Assembly (NCBI GenBank): GCA_947172415.1
Contig: OX359202.1
Span: 5,318,899 to 5,382,898, forward strand
Direction of reading: 5' to 3'
Source of the DNA: Chondrosia reniformis
Lineage: Eukaryota; Porifera; Demospongiae; Chondrillida; Chondrillidae
Length of the DNA stretch: 64,000 bases
Positions 25,166 to 38,000 of this stretch are shown here, piece by piece. Position numbers and translations under genes: made by a program. Within the stretch, counting starts at the first letter, position 1, and each line of letters starts with the position of its first letter. The notes under the pieces were generated by a model that was given only the letters and a program-made list of their open reading frames with translations, was not told the DNA's origin and searched no databases.

Positions 25166-26904
25166 CAATAGTATTACTTTTAAATTGGTAAGCAGATGAA
25201 GAATGGCATGTGATTACCTTTTGCAGTGACAAAGATGTGCTTTTTTCAACAATTAAATTTAACTTTCAAGGATCAATGATTGGCTATAAGTCATAAAACT
25301 ATTACAAGACAACTTATTCAAACGATAAGAGCATGCAGTAATATAATTAGCACTGTCAAATGAACAACTTCATGGAAACAATCTGCATATACCATAATAT
25401 TATATAATCTGCATTTCATAAAAGTCCAAGACACAACAGCTCCTCCTAATCCTACAGAATGAAAATACATGAAATATAATGATATCATGTTTTATATCAT
25501 AATTGACTTAACTGAGAAAATAGATCTTGATCTATCTAGATCTAGTCATGTACTTCTCTCAGCACAACTCAAGTAGAGTTGCCCCAGGGCACACCACGAG
25601 GAGGTGAAAGTACATCGTGCCCCACCCCACAGCGTTGACACTAACTATTGTGTAACAGAAGCTGTAACTGCGCAGTAATCTGCACTCATGGAGTTACTAG
25701 CCATGACATAGGAATCGATCAGCGTTAGCCTCACTTTCAGCCTATGCCAAGTCCGACCCTCCCGAACCGCAAACTGCCCCGATGAGAATCAGTGTGTTGC
25801 CACACCTTTAACTCCTCAGGATCGGATGACGTCCTTGAAGTGGGGACTGGCGAAACAACTGCCCAAATCAGGTGTCGACAACCGACTTCAACTTACATAG
25901 TTACGTGATCACCTCAATCTCCGTGCCGTCAGACCCCAGCCGAAGCCAGAGCTAGTGAGGACCAATCCCAAGCACCAACCCTCCCACTGAGTTCCTGATC
26001 AGATTGCATATCCAACGTGACACCAGGCCGCATTCTCAGCTCGCTGACGGAGCCGAGGGGAATCCTGGGTCTACTTGTCTAGCGCTCCGAACAGGACTAC
26101 TCGGGATAAGGAAAGACCACCGTCAGGCACAGAAACTTTAGCAATCTCACGCGTCAAGTAAGCCACTGGGGGTAAACTGAATTTTTTCACACCTCGCCAT
26201 CTTTTATATGGCTGCATTCAATGTTTCCCGCGCAAACTCCTTATTAGGAATTTCCGGTCACGTGTTTTGATGACGTCAGCCTTAATTATAAAGCTTCATA
26301 TCAACTTTTGCAAGAGATACAAAATAGTTGATGAAGTGTTACAAAATTTGAAGAGGCGCGAGATCATCGCAGTCCTTGGTGAATTTGAGAACATTACAAA
26401 TTTGTGATGCCTAAAGAAGTCGTCTGTCGAATCTCGCCGAAGTTTTTCTTAATCTCACGCTGACCAGCAGTTAAACGTTATTAAATCTGTAAAACGCTTA
26501 AACCGATATGAAGCGGAGGTTTGTGAATTGTGCTCAAAGAACTCTGTGACAATTTATAGCAGTAATAAGATAGGTATGTGGGAAGAACTACAGTTTCAGA
26601 CCAAAACTAGATGTCATCAGAATAGGACTTCTGGTGTGAGGACTAGACCTCTTCTTGAACTTTCGAGTGGTGTCAGCATCTTCTCTTCAATGTCTTTGTT
26701 CTTCTCTTTTTAGGTTTATTATATAATTTTGCACTTAATAATGTTTTTGTAATGCATTTGTTGTTATTTTGTACTTATTATAATGGATCAGAATTATATA
26801 CATTTTTTCAGCTGACTGTGCATACATTCTAATTATATGGATTCAGGAAAGTGATTAATCATAATAATTATAGATTCATGTATATGAATGATTATATACA
26901 AATA

Positions 26905-26985
26905 TTTAACTTTATAAGACACTTTTAAGTATGGACAACATCATTCAACTTTATAAGACACTTTTAAGTATGGACAACATTAACA
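26905..26985. repeat. 41-42 bp tandem duplication
   Basis: Two direct copies of a block containing TATAAGACACTTTTAAGTAT and GGACAACAT. Confidence 0.85.
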
Positions 26986-27794
26986 TATGATATCACTAAG
27001 TCATGATATCGATTTATTGACTTTACATTTAAGTGTTCTATGTACGCATATAATTTCCAACTAAATGGAAATAAACTAGTATAAAGTATAGTATACTAGT
27101 GGTTGTCCCAGTATAAATAAGATAACATAAATTGGTGACATTATTTCATAATCTCAACTTCGTGCCCATGCATGCACTAGCCATTCCCAGGAGAATTCAA
27201 GAGACCACCCGACTTTAGCATGGATATATACCGGGTACACACATATTCAAATACACTATTAAGATACAGTAGTCCAAATAGAGTAGCTCTGTTGTACATG
27301 CACTGTTAAGTTGTACTTGAAACATTTTGCAACATACTAAACTGTCTACAATAGATAAATATGTAATATATGGTTTTGAAATACAAAATATCCATACACA
27401 AAAACAGTCTTGATTTATACAGGTACATAGTTCTATGATTTCATAAAAATCAATACATGTAAATTAGGACTCATCAGTATGGCATACAACTTGGGTGGGT
27501 TAAAATCACTGCAGAATTATATCAAAACTTTAGGATTGGCTTTAGAGATCTTAAAGTCTACTATAATTTTTAAACAAAAAAACATCAGTCATAAGAATTT
27601 CTGAAACTCTAAATGAATTAATATAACATTAGGACTGATACATTTAGATTTAGCCAACTAAACACTTACATTCATATAGAGAAACTGTTGCATATACGTA
27701 TGATAGACACTCAGAAATAAACAAAATACATAAAAGAGCATTTCAAGTCAGGACATTGAACAAGATGTTAAAAATTCAGACACAAGTTTATTTG

Positions 27795-30700
27795 CTACTC
27801 TTGTTGCATATCATCATGTCTGTCATGAGGATTAATGATGCCAGGAATGGCTAATTGTGCCTGCCTCTTCAGCGTAGCTGCATCCTTTAGCTGTTCCTCC
27901 CTCTCCTCCAAATAGAGATCACTTGTATCACCTCCTGTGTCTTCCTACAGACAACAAAGAAAAGTGCACATCAAATTTTCAGTAGACACTGTAGGCACCC
28001 AAAATCCCTCCAAATACATCTCCTCAAAGATGGGTAAAACCCCACTGTAATATTCATTTATTCTCCTCCATACCCTTATTTGAACTAAGAAATCTCTCAA
28101 ATGTTCTTTGAATTCTGGGAGGCTATTATTCAAATCAAAAAGACCAGCAACAAACACTCGCACTTGAGCCCTAGAGATAGGATAAGATGAATAATAACCA
28201 CAAGTGTTTAATCAGTGACGAAATTCTACACATGCAATGACTCGCACAGGATAAGTAGCACTCACAACACAATATAAATAATAACAATAAAAATATAACC
28301 CAGAAGGATGGAATAATCATTGAAACTGAAAAACACTTTAACACCACAGCTCCTGCAGATTCACAGGTCTACGATGATGATACAGTTGCTCACACCATAT
28401 GTGAGCATTGTCATGAATAATATAATTAAATGTATCACATACATACATACATACGTATGTCCCATAAACCAAAACCTGGTACTGTGAAAGACAGTGCATA
28501 AAGTAGGCGTTAGCATAAGAAAGCAAGTCAAGTCATGTAGGTGTATTGGATCAAAATGGCTCACTCCTGTAAATGAGGGAATGCCCTCATAAGTAGAAGG
28601 GCTAGGTGATTCTTAATGTAAATGGCATTCTTCTGGGGTATGCCTTCCCGGGAGGGATCAGTTGTGTCAAGAGATACGGTGATTCTACCGTCTTCCACAA
28701 GAGAAAACATAAATGATAAAATAGTAGCGTGCATAGTCAGACCTATACGTGGGATAAAAAGGAGGATGATGCAATCAAAATATGGCCGAACACAGCTGAC
28801 TATAGGGTAATACTGAAGCCTGGACCTACGTATACTGGGATAAAAAAGAGGATGATGCAATCAAAATATGGCCGAACACAGCTGACTATAGGGTAATACT
28901 GAAGCCTGGACCTACGTATACTGGGATAAAAAAGAGGATGATGCAATCAAAATATGGCCGAACACGGCTGACTATAGGGTAATACTGAAGCCTGGACCTA
29001 TGTATACATGGGATAAAAAAGAGGATGATGCAATCAAAATATGGCCAACCACGGCTGACTATAAGGTAATACTGAAGCCTGGGAGTTGGGGAAAAATCTT
29101 GGCATTAAATACAATGTGCATGCTAATGCTTGTGAGAGAAAATTTTCACGAAATGCTGGCTGAACAAAAATTTGCATTCTTCTATTCGCAAAAAGGTGCT
29201 TGCTTATACACATATGATGGGAAATGTTTGTGAAATAACTATAAATGTTCATGAATGTAATGTCATTCATGAAATTTTGAAATTTACAAAATTTCATCTT
29301 GCCAACACTACCACAGGCATGGTAGTAACCTTGACAATTTGGCATGAAAGGCACACAATCTCAATGTACACACTACAATGTCTTTTCTACTTACTGGAAG
29401 TGTGAGATGCTTCTGAAACCACTGCAAATACTTCTTCCACAATCGGTAAGAAGTAGAGTTGAAAGAAGCCTTGACAGACATTTGAATAATCCAAAATATT
29501 CTTTACAATAGTTAAGACTATACTCAGCCCTATGAATTATATATAAATGCCAGAAACTGGTGATAACATGTGCTATTTAATTCAATCATAAGAACTGAAA
29601 TCACTTACCTATTTCAGCAACATCTCGCATTTGGTGCTTAAGAGCCCAAACAATTGAATCCAATATCAGCTTAAACTGTGCATTAGATAATACTGTTAAG
29701 GCTGCATAAGGACGAGAGTAGTCAGATAATCACCAACTGAATTAACGTGGTGGAAGAATGGGTGGATGGATGGATGGATGGATGGATGGATGGATAGATA
29801 TATGGATGGATGGGTTAATGGATGGGTGGGTTAATGGATGGGTGGGTTAATGGATGGGTGGGTTAATGGATGGGTGGGTTAATGGATGGGTGGGTTAATG
29901 GATGGGTGGGTTAATGGATGGATGGGTTAATGGATGGATGGGTTAAAGGATGGATTGATGGATGGGTTAATGGATGGATGTACGATGAGTAAACAGACCA
30001 GTAGCACTCACCTTTAAAACAGTGTGTAGTGATGGCATAAACCATTCTAAAGAAGTTGATTCGGTGCTCAGGGTATATCTCTAATTCTTTGTTTATCATG
30101 TGCAGTGTGCATTCAAAAAGGGCCTCAAAAATCTGAGGAATATCTTCGACAACATTGTGCTACGTACATTGGGAAGACATCACGTTGTTAACAACAAGTC
30201 AAACCTTCTCATACCATGCCAAGAATGAAGAATTACACTTAATTGTATGTCATTTTTACGATATACTAGCAGAAAAGCCCGCCTTTGCTGCCCCAATGCC
30301 CATTGACTGCTGCCTGCACAGAAAACCATATACTGCCTGCTATAGATCCAAAATGGCAGACAGTCATTTAAGAAATTTCACTGCATATTCCTTGGGATCG
30401 GAGCCTGTTCAAGTACTAGCCCACCTCTTCTTAGGACACGTGATAGTGGACAGTTCAAGCTCTGGGTAAGCTTGGTAGCAATGTGAGGAGTTCACAGACA
30501 TACGCATGTTTTGAACTTCTCTTTATATACGTATGTATGTACATACGTAGATATATTTATAGATCTATACCCTTTGATAAGGATGTCGGTTCTATTATAC
30601 CTTCAGTTTTTCAATAATGGTGGTAGTGGTACTTAGGACCTCAGGCTCTCTGGCATCTGGAACATTCCTTGTGTAATCAGCCAAGATGGCATTCCACAGC

Positions 30701-31985
30701 GGTGGCATGAACTGCTCCCTCACCAGAGAATGGTCCCTGGACTGACCAATCCAACATGAGATGTACTTCAGGGTCTCCTTCTTCACAGTTCTCATAGCAG
30801 CAATGTGAGGTTGCTTCATTACCAGGTCACCTATGAGGATGAGGTGACTGGGAGGATGAGGCGACTGGGAGGATGAGGCAACTGGGAGGATGAGGCGACT
30901 GGGAGGATGAGGCGACTGGGAGGATGAGGCAACTGGGAGGATGAGGCGACTGGGAGGATGAGGCGACTGGGAGGATGAGGCAACTGGGAGGATGAGGCGA
31001 CTGGGAGGATGAGGTGACTGGGAGGATGAGGCGACTGGGAGGATGAGGTGACTGGGAGGATGAGGTGAATGGGAGAATGAGGCGACTGGGAGGATGAGGC
31101 GATTGGGAGGATGAGGTGAATGGGAGAATGAGGCGACTGGGAGGATGAGGCGATTGGGAGGATGAGGTATTATAGTGAGTTACACTAAGGAAGGTCTCCT
31201 AAGGAATATCTCAATGTCCCTTACCACTGAGTGCCACTGCTTGTGAGATGTTCTCACTGAGACACTTGTACAAATTTAGCATGTCCATGTATATCCTGCC
31301 GAGCTGCAATATGGACGTTACAATATACACAGTAATATATGTGGTTACTAAGCAAAACAATTGAATTGTGTCAACAAAAAGAATGCATTTAAGCAGAAAG
31401 AGTGTTTTTAAGAACCATTATAAAAAAGTACATGCTGTAGCTACGTACGTAAATGTGCACGGTTGATACACTAAGAAACTTTCCATCAATTACAAACAGG
31501 TGTACTCTAAGTCAATATTACAACATCTTTACAGAGTTAGATGATAGAGAGTTATTCTAACTACACCAAAATTATCTTTGAGATGGTTCATCTATAGTCT
31601 TTAGAAGCATTAAGAGAAGCAGTTTGTTTCTTGAGACTCAATTAGTTGCTGAAGAAGACCCACATGTCAAAAACTCTCAAGATCCAAATTGCAACAATAG
31701 AGGCTCAAAAGACGAACCATCTCAAGGATCTTCACAAAACTACATAAGAAAATTGACAAACCTGTGCCACAAACGGATGTCCAGTGGATGTGCAACTTCT
31801 GACGTTTATCTTGAGAATGTGTCCCAGCTGCTTAATGATGTCAATATCCTGCAAGACTTGCTGGTTCTCTGCAGCCCTGTTGATAATACTGTCCCAGATC
31901 TGGTTGGGAACTGCCATCATCTTCTCAAGCAGCTTCACCTGTTGGTTGGGGTCCTGTGGAAGATTTGTGGGCATCTACAAGTGCA

Positions 31986-32020
<35 letters not shown>

Positions 32021-35000
32021 TACGTACCATCTGTGCTGAGACCATGTGTCCAATTGCTTCATATATTATGTGAACCTACAGAAAGGGGAGGGGCAGCATT
32101 AAAAAGGTGTGTCCTCTTATTTGTCCCACACAAGCATGCACCCTTACATGATGAGGTTGAAGATCACAAATTATTCCAGTGATATTCATTAAAATCTGGT
32201 CCACAAAAGGTTGGATTTCACCAGTTTGGATCTAGTGAGGTGGTGGACAATAACAACATTATTTCAGGCAACTGATAATATCGACAGCTTATCAGTCCGG
32301 ACCAAGATCTCACCACAACAAAGTGCCTCTTGCATTTCTGTGCAATCTTAATAAATGTGTCACAGGCCATGTCTTGCACACCATCATGTGTTTCTATGGC
32401 AACCACAGGAGAACAGAAAGCAGAAGTTACAAAATAGATCATGCCTACTAAATGCAAACATGAAAAATCTAAGATACCATTTTCCTACATGCTATGCCTA
32501 TTCTGTAAAAGAGCCTATAGGGGACATGCAAACATGTGGGACACGTTGGTTCCGCCTCCACATGTGGCAAGCTTACCATGCATAAATTCAAATAGCTTGT
32601 TGACAACCGTCATGAGAAACTTCCAGTGTGCTCTGTTACCATGGAAACAGAAATAACTTTAAATATATACACAACACCAGAGGGTATCAGTCACCTTAGA
32701 AACCTAGGATATTGCCCAACTATATACATAATGTCCGATGCGACGATAGCTTTGTTGTCTTTGCCTTTCTTCATCTCACACAGTGCTAGCAGTTCCTATC
32801 AGATATGCACATAACCACAAGTGTTTATTATACTTTAGACACATTGTTGGACAACATTCAAAACAGGTAGAATATCATTTTCCCTCACTTTAATAACTGT
32901 AACTAAGAACTTCTTCTCATCTTCTTCATTCATTGCTCCACTGATGGACCCAATGGCCCAGCATAGCTATCACACAACAGAAAACTTTTACCTTTATACA
33001 ACTCTACATACATACCTATGTACTTATAAGTATCCTAATTTATTGAGACTCAGCAACAATTGTATTTAAACAAAATGAATGATTCGACCCGGAGGTCTTC
33101 ATCAGCATAATGAGGAAAAGGGAATTACAAGCCCTTTAAATAGAAAAATTGAGACATGAGTTGAGTGATAATGTAATGTAAAAAGGCGGTGAATAATTAA
33201 TGAGGATAAAAATAAATTCAATGAACATGTGTACATATGTAGGCCGACCACAATACTCACGGTGTTTAGGTTCTTCCAAGACCATTCTGACCCATCAACC
33301 TGCCTCATCAATCTGTCTGTCATTATCTCTTCTGTGTTCTCATAATCCAAGTGCGTCAGATAGACTACACACAAAGGTCAACAGGTCAAATCAATGAGGA
33401 GAGAAGACCACAATTTTGGTATTTTAAAATTAATTTGCTTCGTGTAGAGCACTTTCAAACTTAAGGTAGCCTATTCCCTAGTTTTTGTCATTGAATAGAC
33501 TGAAGACACGAATATAATGGAAAATCGAATCATTGTTGATTTATTAGGTGTTAATTGATAATACATTGAATAGGGCGGCCATGTTTTTTCAGCCAACCTA
33601 CGTATTTAGAAAGTACTACCATATTCTCTGATAATAATAAAACTAGAAATACAGCAATAGGCAGTTGCCAAAGAAAATGTTATTCAGTCAAGACTTGTTA
33701 CCAACCAAACTAACCAAGTGTCTCTCTCATGGATTTGTACAAGTTCATTGCATCAGTGTCCTTGATGACCTCCCTTACAGCCTCACCCTGTTCATTCTCA
33801 ACTACAATTACCTCTTCTGGCTTGGCCATCCTCTTTACCATAATCTTCCTCAGCTACATAAGTGGTATTTATCACTATTTTAATCATTTGATTCTGGATT
33901 TTACCCCGCCCACTCATGTCCCCTGAGGAGCACAATGAGCTAATGGGTGGAATGAAGTTCACTTAATGGGAACTAGAGTCTCCCCTTAGCCACTCAAAGA
34001 GATGGTTGAGCCATAGACAGCTGTTTCATCCTTATTAGGACTCACCATCCATAAAAATAACACTGCTAAATGCCATAAGTCATATTGTGCACAAATTACA
34101 TAGTTAATAAAAAATGTAATATTTTTCATGTGAATAAAACTCAATTCCCATGAATACACATGAATAAAACATAAACTTCTTGTTACACCATAGGATATTA
34201 AATACGTACATATGTACATACCTACATACACATCCAGTTCTAACCTCCTGTAATATTTCCTTGTACATGTCTCTTCTTAGTGGCTGTCCATTCTCGTAGG
34301 CGAGGATGGGCCGGCTGGCCCAGGGAATCGGGTTCTCCTTGTAAAGATCAGCTGCTAAGATGTTCCAGTATTCGAGGCAAATCTTGAAAATCTCCTTCTC
34401 AGGAACATGTGATACTTGAATGAGATACATCATGGCCTGTGTAAGTGATAAGAGAGAAATATACCAATACTGTGTTGACCAAAAGTTTTAAACCTAAACT
34501 GTGTTGTTAGAAGCTCAAAGAATCAAATGATGTACCATCCAAAAGATAAGTTAGAAGGAATCCTTATTAAGATATACACATACGTACATATTTCAGCATA
34601 AACATATATGCACACAAAAAAACGTAGAAGGTTTGGTAAACATTTGAAGAATTAAACCAAATATTTATAAATCTGTCAAAGCACTGAATACTGAGTGCAA
34701 TTCTTGCTATGAGGTGCTGTGGAATGGAGAACCTTAAACATTGCCTAGCAACTCACATTATTAAGAGCTTCTTGATTAACCTATCAGAAGAGAAGACAAT
34801 AAAATGACAGTGTAATTATAATAATATATTGTGAATGAACTTTACATAGAATACAGATAGGTATATATATATTAAGCAAAGATGTATGCGTAAGCCGAGT
34901 ACATTTTATAAGAGGATACTGTGCAATGTAGACTATGAAAGACATACGTAGGTAAGATAATATCCTGAAGTTGTAATAATATTTAGAAAATCTACACTGA

Positions 35001-38000
35001 AAAACCATTTCATGTACCGTGTTAAACACACAAACTCACATCAGCTTCCACAAGTGAAATGTGCTCCTTTAGAAAGGTACAGAGGAACAGTGCCAAGTGA
35101 TGGATGAAGGCCTGTTCATCCTGAGAGCCCCTTTGATAGCAGAGGCTGAGGTAGAACACTCCTTGCTCTCCTTCAACCAGGGGGTTATCAGGCAAAGGCA
35201 ACATCAGCTTCAACTGGGCCATCGTCCAGGTGAACATTAACATGTAGGCCTCATTGTATTTACCACTAGGATCTCTAGAAATACCAGCTGCAAACAAGGA
35301 CACACAGAAGTACATTATATCAATGGTCAAACAGCTAAAGCAATTACATTTACCGTATAGCGGGAAAATTTCACAAGGTTTAATGTTTGCAATTTGACCA
35401 AATTTGCGAAATTTTCATTTCGTGAGGTAAGCAATATGTGGGTATAGGAATTGCGAAATGTTTCAAATTGCAAATTTTTCCTGCTATACAGTAGTGAAAT
35501 AACTCATGGGACCGCCTCCCTCCCTCCCTGCATTCAAATTACTTGGCCACTTTACTGTTCTTATACGTACGTATGTAGTTGTAATCTTAATGATTCTGAA
35601 TGCTTAAGTGTCCTCAACATTATAAAGAACAATAGAAAAGCTTAGTTAATTTCAAAACCATCCTCATAATTCATGTCACAAGTATTACTATCAATTGATT
35701 GTATACATATGTACATACGTATGTAAGTCTGCAAGATTAACCAGTAAAGCAATAGCAGTGAAACCTACCAATTTCTGTTTGACACTGCAAAGTGATATTT
35801 CTAAAGGATGGCACGTGAAGAAACTGCAAAAGATCGACAATCATTAAACATATGTTCACGATTATAAAAAGATAGCCAAGATAAGATATAGAGAACTGCC
35901 AAGTTCTATTGAACTTACATAAACTATCTCTCATATATTAAACCTCAACTAATATACAAATATTCTAAATCAACAATTTCCTAAGTACGTACATGGAAAG
36001 TATATATGGATACTACAATATATACCTTGGATACTACAATATATATCTTGGATACTACAATATATACCTTGGATACTACAATATATATCTTGGATACTAC
36101 AATATATACCTTGGATACTACAATATATATCTTGGATACTACAATATATATCTTGGATACTACAATATATACCTTGGATACTACAATATATATCTTGGAT
36201 ACTACAATATGTATGTACATACTTTGTATACTAGAGTACTGATCAATTTGGTCTCAAAGATGTAGCCAAGTGGGACCCAAGTCAGAAACCTTAGCAGTGT
36301 CTAAACAATAGAATGTACAACAATACAATGTACAAGCTATTCATCAGCCATGTACGACACCTTCCAATACAATACTCCATTATTTCATATGCAGTGTATG
36401 TGCAACTGTAGTTACCTCTAAAGTGGCCGAAACCAGCGGAACACTCTGTGAATTTTCCTTTAGGTGGAAGAAGAATACAAAGAAATGACATTACATTTGC
36501 AATGAGTGGATTTATCAAGCTAAATGTTCATTGAAACAATTTCTATGAAACAAATGTACGTAATTTGTCTTATTATTTAATCAAAAGACTGCAATTGTAT
36601 ACAGAATTGTAACCCCTGCCTTTGATATAGGCACACTAAATTAAAGAATGTTCATACTCCATCTTGGTAGAGTGCCTAATAGTCAGGTTTACTTGTCACC
36701 TAATTTTCTGCAAAAATATGCAGATTACATGGCAACTGTATGCATGTTTTTTTCCTAAAACTCTGTGATGCCTGGTACGGCTGGGACTTTAAAAGACAAT
36801 GGTATTCAGTAGGAAATATCTTAGTCTTTAACACTACGTACATTGATTTAGTGCCTGGTGTGGTATTAAGGAACAGGTTTCCAATGGTTGAGGAATTACA
36901 TACGTACGTACATACACACTGGCATGAGACACCCTATCATTTTTGAGTGACTGACGAAGACCCCCAGGGTCAAACGTCCAATTCTAAAGAAACAAACTGA
37001 ATCTTTAGACACTCAAAAGACTGAAGATGAACCATCTCAAAGATAAGTTTGGCAAAGTTAGAAGAAATCCCTATCATCTAATGCATCTTTATATACTCTA
37101 ATTGGCTGAAAGATGAAGCAACTCCTCCAACATATGCTAAGTGCAGGTAGAATAAATCTCTCAATTTACCATCACATATAGACAGAGCTCAAATATGGGA
37201 GTGAACTCGTTACACATGCTTTCTTTCAAGTGTTTGGCTTTTATCTGCGTCATCTGCCCGGAAGAGAAGTCGAAAACCTCCTCACTGAACAAAAGAATGC
37301 ATATACAGTTAAATCATTTAATACAGACACCCTTTGTGAATACATATTAAAAAAAGTAAAAAATGAATACTCACATACGTACTCAATATATACTAAATTT
37401 CACAGTGGAGGACGTATACAATTAGATTAATATGGCATATTACCAATGTCAAGGCAAACAGATAACCAGACAACGTCTGACTCATTGTCTTTGTGACAAC
37501 GTACACATATGTACAGTACCAGACAGAATAAACTGAACATTTTGCGAGAAACGTATGGGTCTGCGAACGGGTTCGCTACGGGTTTTCGAACGTATTTGAA
37601 CCGTACGCAATGTTGCACCTACGGACGCCTTCTTCGATTGCCGTTGTAATAACTGTAACACCACACATATAAATTTCCTTCTATTAACACCCTAGAAGCG
37701 CTTACGTATGGGTATGACCGTTGAAATTACGTAAATACGGGTTCTAGGTAAGGGTTTGCGTACGGGGTATAAACGGGTATTGATACATACATGTACGGTT
37801 CAATTTTTTCTGTCTGGTACCATATGTATATATGTACTCTGGAGGTATTGGTAGGAGACATCTTCATGACCTAACTGAAGCTTTCTGGGTATACAAGACA
37901 CAAACATAAGTACACAAACAACATTGAATTGCTACGTACGTAAGTAAAACTTCCATAAATAAATCAAATTCCAAGAAAACACAAAGTATGAATTGTGTGG

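Larger units (their letters stand above)
24257..27794. other. Gene-poor repeat-rich interval
   Basis: No coding exon could be supported. It holds a SINE-like copy (24310-24475), a copy of the ATGAGCTAATGGGTGGAA element (24950-25165), a GC-richer stretch with many CpGs (about 25560-26190), a 41-42 bp tandem duplication (26905-26985) and AT-rich DNA. 25560-26190 shares CACCACGAGGAGGTG with the repeat at 19946 but otherwise does not clearly align to it. Confidence 0.6.

Noticed and set aside
35981-36265. Open frames with 7-residue repeats (GYYNIYL, TTIYTLD)
   Set aside because: The 21-bp unit is a multiple of three, so any stop-free frame stays open. It lies in an XPO1 intron.
37830-37890. Possible XPO1 exon near 37850
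   Set aside because: No matching peptide; the [13 protein letters not shown] exon lies at about 37169-37287.
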